A stretch of DNA of 7,292 nucleotides, from positions 1 through 7,292 of the forward strand of contig DKKP01000267.1 of the NCBI GenBank assembly GCA_002455335.1. The letters are read 5' to 3'. Below are positions 5,336 through 7,292 of this stretch, piece after piece; the stretch's first letter is position 1; the number at the start of each line of letters is the position of its first letter. A model generated the notes under the pieces. The model did no database searches. It had not been told where the DNA came from and saw nothing but the letters and a program-made list of their open reading frames with translations. The DNA comes from Anaerolineales bacterium UBA6663 (GTDB taxonomy: Bacteria > Chloroflexota > Anaerolineae > Anaerolineales > UBA6663). Position numbers and translations under genes: made by a program.

Positions 5336-5738
5336 AGTTTCGAGGTTGCTCCGAACCGTGCGAGCCCGACTTCAGCCGGCGTAACTCTTCTTCGAGCTTC
5401 GTCTTCTCGTCTTTGAGGTGGTCGATTTCAACCTGCAACGCAGCGCGCGGCCGGGGCGCGGCGTCCTGCCCCCAGACCTTGATCCCGCTGCTGTCGGCCG
5501 GGCGCAGGCGACGGCCGAGGATCAGGTAATACGCAATCCCGAGCGTCAACCCCATACCCGTTCCGCCCAGTGCCTCGGACCACGAGGCCGTGTAGAAGGC
5601 CCAGAATAGCGTCAGCCCAAGCACGGGGAGCCACATAAAGAGCAGCCCGACGAACCAGCGGTTGCGCTCCATGCGCACCTGCAGGATGGCGCAGACCAGC
5701 CAGAACAAGGCCAGGGTGAGGGCGTTGCCGATGTTCAT
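5334..5738 (-). CDS. Small membrane protein with C-terminal leucine-zipper-like coiled coil
   Basis: I do not recognise this 134-residue protein. Three hydrophobic segments lie at about 3-21, 28-49 and 57-76. They are followed by a soluble tail that begins with RRLRP, consistent with a positively charged cytoplasmic side. Residues 99-123 form a clear coiled coil: leucines L101, L108, L115 and L122 are exactly seven apart, with I105 and L119 filling the partner positions and many Glu/Lys in between. The layout is loosely like LapA-type proteins (membrane helices followed by a cytoplasmic helix), but it has three helices, not two, so I do not assign that family. The start at 5738 begins the first helix directly; the open frame continues upstream into the enoyl-CoA hydratase gene, where it is only a shadow. 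No Shine-Dalgarno is seen, but TACACT lies 7 nt upstream. The gene is 19 bp downstream of the hydratase stop and may share its transcript. Confidence 0.8.
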   Translation of the reverse strand: MNIGNALTLALFWLVCAILQVRMERNRWFVGLLFMWLPVLGLTLFWAFYTASWSEALGGTGMGLTLGIAYYLILGRRLRPADSSGIKVWGQDAAPRPRAALQVEIDHLKDEKTKLEEELRRLKSGSHGSEQPRN

Positions 5739-5745
5739 GTCGAAA

Positions 5746-5754
5746 AGTGTAGCA
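5746..5754 (-). promoter_or_regulatory. Candidate extended -10 (TGC-TACACT) before the coiled-coil membrane protein
   Basis: The minus strand reads TGCTACACT, an extended -10 form, 7 nt before the ATG at 5738, inside the 19-bp gap after the hydratase stop. This would give a leaderless internal transcript. No -35 is visible in the hydratase 3' end, so the site is tentative, and readthrough from the upstream genes is an alternative. Confidence 0.35.
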
Positions 5755-5757
5755 GGT

Positions 5758-6540
5758 CTACGCGAACCGGGCAGGGCGCTTCTCGACAAAGGCCCGTACA
5801 CCTTCACGTAGATCGGCGGTTTCGAAGAGGCGCTCGGCTTCGCTGACTTCGAGCGCCAGGCCGTCCGCCAGGCTGAGCGCCAAACCGGCCCGCACGGCGC
5901 GCAAGGCCGCTGCCGTGGCCGCCGCCCCCTTGGACGCGATCTTCCGAGCCAGGGCCTGGGCCGCTTCGACCGCATCGCCGCTGACCGCGTTCACCAACCC
6001 GATCGCCAGCGCCTGCTCGGCCGTGACCGCTTCGCCGGTGAGGATCAGTTCAAGCGCCCGCGTCTGACCGATCAGGCGTGGCAGCCTCTGGGTGCCGCCC
6101 CAGGCCGGGATCAGACCAAGATTGATCTCCGGTTGCCCGAGCCTGGCCTGCGGCGCCGCGACCCTGAGATGACAGGCCAGGGCCAGCTCGAGGCCCCCGC
6201 CGAGCGCGACCCCGTTGAGCGCGGCGATCACGGGCACGGGCGCACGTTCGATGGTCGTGAACAAAGTCTGCCCCTGGGCCAGGTATTCGCGCATCGCCGC
6301 CAACCCGGCTTCGCCGCCAGAGACCTGAGCATCGAACGCCTTGATGTCCGCGCCTGCCACAAACGCCTTTTCGCCGGCCCCGGTGATCACCACGACGCGC
6401 ACTGCATGATCGGCCAGCACGTCGTCAACGGCCACCGCCAGGGCCGAAAGGGTTGCCTGGGTGAGCGCATTCACCGGCGGGTTACTCAACGTGAGCGTCG
6501 CCACCCGTTCTTCGATGTCGATCTGGATGAGTTGACTCAT
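5758..6540 (-). CDS. Enoyl-CoA hydratase (crotonase family)
   Basis: The product has 260 residues, the usual length for a single-domain crotonase. It should hydrate trans-2-enoyl-CoA to 3-hydroxyacyl-CoA in beta-oxidation or a related acyl-CoA pathway, in the cytoplasm. [11 protein letters not shown] (59-69) forms the CoA-binding and first oxyanion segment, and [17 protein letters not shown] (107-123) the second. Catalytic E118 (in GGGLELA) and E138 (in GQPEINLG) are 20 residues apart, exactly as Glu144 and Glu164 of rat mitochondrial hydratase, followed by [10 protein letters not shown] (144-153). Both glutamates present argues for true hydratase activity over isomerase-only or decarboxylase relatives. 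The chain length it prefers cannot be read. The ATG at 6540 has GGGAGG 4 nt upstream; an in-frame ATG at 6561 would overlap the preceding gene. It sits 13 bp downstream of a membrane protein gene and 19 bp upstream of another, as in an operon. Confidence 0.95.
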   Translation of the reverse strand: MSQLIQIDIEERVATLTLSNPPVNALTQATLSALAVAVDDVLADHAVRVVVITGAGEKAFVAGADIKAFDAQVSGGEAGLAAMREYLAQGQTLFTTIERAPVPVIAALNGVALGGGLELALACHLRVAAPQARLGQPEINLGLIPAWGGTQRLPRLIGQTRALELILTGEAVTAEQALAIGLVNAVSGDAVEAAQALARKIASKGAAATAAALRAVRAGLALSLADGLALEVSEAERLFETADLREGVRAFVEKRPARFA

Positions 6541-6544
6541 GGGG

Positions 6545-6550
6545 CCTCCC
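6545..6550 (-). promoter_or_regulatory. Ribosome binding site of the enoyl-CoA hydratase
   Basis: GGGAGG on the minus strand lies 4 nt before the ATG at 6540, wholly inside the 13-bp gap after the upstream stop codon. It supports both the start choice and translation from a shared mRNA. Confidence 0.65.
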
Positions 6551-6553
6551 GTC

Positions 6554-7087
6554 TCAAACACGTCGACCGACGACTGAGCCGAGCAAACCGCCCAACGCGC
6601 CCAGCACGGCGCCGATCACGGTGCTGCCGCAGACGCTGAGCAGCGAGCCCACGCCCGTCGTGAGCAGGCTGAAGCCCAGTACTGCCGGATCGGCCCCCGG
6701 GCTGACCGGGGCGCCGCTATACTCGAGCATAAACGGCGTCGCCATCAGGCTGATGCCGGTCTGGATCATGGTCCCCAGGGCCTGTGCGGTGGCCGCGCTG
6801 GCCGCGCCGCCGATGACCCCGTCGTCACCGCCCTGGCTCGCTCGCCCGGCCCAGAGCCCATACGACCCGCCGACGACCACATTGAGCACGCTGCCGCAGA
6901 GACAAATCAAGCTGCCCAGGCCAGAGGAGAGCAGCACAAGCGGCGCCAGGGTATCGGGATCCGACGACGCGGACTGCGAAATCATGCCAAACGATATCAC
7001 CCCCTGGATCAGGCCCATCAGCAACAAGACCAGCACACCCAGCCCACTGGCCACGACGTAAGCAGTCCCATGAATTCGTGTGATCAT
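6554..7087 (-). CDS. Membrane protein with an internal duplication, function unknown
   Basis: I do not recognise a named family. The 177-residue product is very rich in Gly, Ala, Ser, Leu and Val, with about four membrane segments at roughly 10-36, 48-80, 95-120 and 136-174. It is built from two related halves. GLIQGVIS (25-32) matches TMIQTGIS (106-113), and LLSSGLGSLICLCGSVL (52-68) matches LLTTGVGSLLSVCGSTV (141-157), including the GxGSL and CGS signatures. The second copy has about 8 extra residues in its loop (FMLEYSGAPVSPGADP region). The glycine-zipper-like spacing of small residues suggests tightly packed helices. The start at 7087 begins with MITRIHGTAYVV just before helix 1; the open frame runs further upstream, over the divergent mutL start, and is rejected there. 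TATCCT lies 7 nt before the ATG and no ribosome site is seen. It heads the probable operon with the hydratase. Confidence 0.8.
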   Translation of the reverse strand: MITRIHGTAYVVASGLGVLVLLLMGLIQGVISFGMISQSASSDPDTLAPLVLLSSGLGSLICLCGSVLNVVVGGSYGLWAGRASQGGDDGVIGGAASAATAQALGTMIQTGISLMATPFMLEYSGAPVSPGADPAVLGFSLLTTGVGSLLSVCGSTVIGAVLGALGGLLGSVVGRRV

Positions 7088-7094
7088 CGCGCCA

Positions 7095-7100
7095 AGGATA
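7095..7100 (-). promoter_or_regulatory. Candidate -10 (TATCCT) of the duplicated membrane protein gene
   Basis: TATCCT on the minus strand is 7 nt from the ATG at 7087, with no Shine-Dalgarno sequence between, which would suit a leaderless mRNA. No -35 can be picked confidently. It lies in the 70-bp gap shared with the divergent mutL promoter. Confidence 0.4.
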
Positions 7101-7123
7101 CCAGAGGGGGTCCGCAAAGGGCA

Positions 7124-7151
7124 TTGAGTCAAAGGTCGGGGTGGATATAAT
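7124..7151 (+). promoter_or_regulatory. mutL promoter (TTGAGT-16-TATAAT)
   Basis: TTGAGT at 7124-7129 and a perfect TATAAT at 7146-7151, 16 nt apart, make the best sigma-70-type promoter of the window. Only 6 nt separate TATAAT from the mutL ATG at 7158, so transcription should begin at or within a base of the start codon. No ribosome site is present, as expected for a leaderless mRNA. Confidence 0.7.
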
Positions 7152-7157
7152 CCACGG

Positions 7158-7292
7158 ATGCCTATCCGCGTCCTTTCTGAAGAACTGGCCTCGCAGATCG
7201 CGGCCGGTGAGGTGGTCGAGCGGCCCGCGTCGGTCGTCAAAGAGCTGATCGAGAATGCGTTGGATGCCGGTGCAACCAACATTCAGGTCAGC
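7158..7292 (+). CDS. mutL: DNA mismatch repair protein MutL (N-terminal 45 residues)
   Basis: MutL couples mismatch recognition by MutS to strand incision and excision. It is a GHKL-type ATPase that dimerises through its N-terminal domain. The 45 residues visible start [20 protein letters not shown] and continue with [20 protein letters not shown]. This is the family signature, with the ATPase residues E29 and N33 at the same positions as in E. coli MutL, followed by the D36-A-G-A box. The ATP lid, the DNA-binding domain and the C-terminal dimerisation (possibly endonuclease) domain lie beyond the window, so it cannot be told whether this MutL carries the endonuclease motif. The start is fixed by the match to the family N-terminus. 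It diverges from the membrane protein gene 70 bp away and is driven by a strong promoter placed right against the ATG. The truncation is only the window edge. Confidence 0.97.
   Translation, partial: MPIRVLSEELASQIAAGEVVERPASVVKELIENALDAGATNIQVS

Noticed and set aside
5739..5975. N-terminal extension of the coiled-coil membrane protein into the hydratase gene
   Set aside because: The extra residues are Arg/Pro/Ser-rich shadow sequence of the hydratase; the first membrane helix begins right after the ATG at 5738.
1..7292. A defence, mobile-element, CRISPR or biosynthetic gene cluster
   Set aside because: All recognisable proteins are metabolic, repair or membrane proteins; I saw no transposase, integrase, nuclease-defence pair, spaced direct repeats or tRNA-like cloverleaf.

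Overview
The window is about 7.3 kb of GC-rich (roughly 60%), densely coded bacterial chromosome. The proteins look like core and housekeeping genes, with no mobile element, CRISPR array, RNA gene or defence locus that I could see. Gene content and style (a mixed-type phosphofructokinase, a secreted LysM protein with a Pro/Ala/Thr-rich tail, a small three-histidine membrane protein, heptamer repeats between genes) make me lean towards Chloroflexota. That placement is an impression from the sequence, not a search result.

Layout, left to right. Positions 1-504 (minus) hold the N-terminal part of an exported protein with two LysM domains. Positions 505-813 have no gene but contain a degenerate heptamer tract. 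Positions 814-1761 (minus) encode a monofunctional proline dehydrogenase and 1825-2931 (minus) a 6-phosphofructokinase. The 63 bp between them hold a heptamer repeat that forms a perfect 12-bp inverted repeat. A 116-bp divergent promoter region separates phosphofructokinase from a class I SAM methyltransferase (3048-3830, plus). The methyltransferase runs head-on into an epoxide-hydrolase-like alpha/beta hydrolase (3827-4693, minus), and the two TAG stops share a CTAG palindrome. A second divergent region with a palindromic candidate operator leads to a small four-helix membrane protein (4804-5298, plus), which ends at a strong hairpin.

On the other side of that hairpin is a minus-strand cluster transcribed from about 7100 down to 5334: an internally duplicated membrane protein (6554-7087), an enoyl-CoA hydratase (5758-6540) and a small membrane protein with a C-terminal leucine-zipper-like coiled coil (5334-5738). 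Spacings of 13 and 19 bp suggest an operon. Diverging from it at the right edge is the start of mutL (7158 onward), cut by the window end.

The metabolic genes (glycolysis, proline oxidation, enoyl-CoA hydration) fit a heterotroph, but they do not form one recognisable pathway cluster. The more unusual signals are architectural. Several genes have a -10-like element only 6-10 nt before the ATG and no Shine-Dalgarno sequence, which suggests leaderless transcripts. Two intergenic heptamer tracts, one with its hairpin, look like a dispersed repeat family. The phosphofructokinase carries a hybrid pair of donor-specificity residues. I did not find a convincing new multi-gene system.
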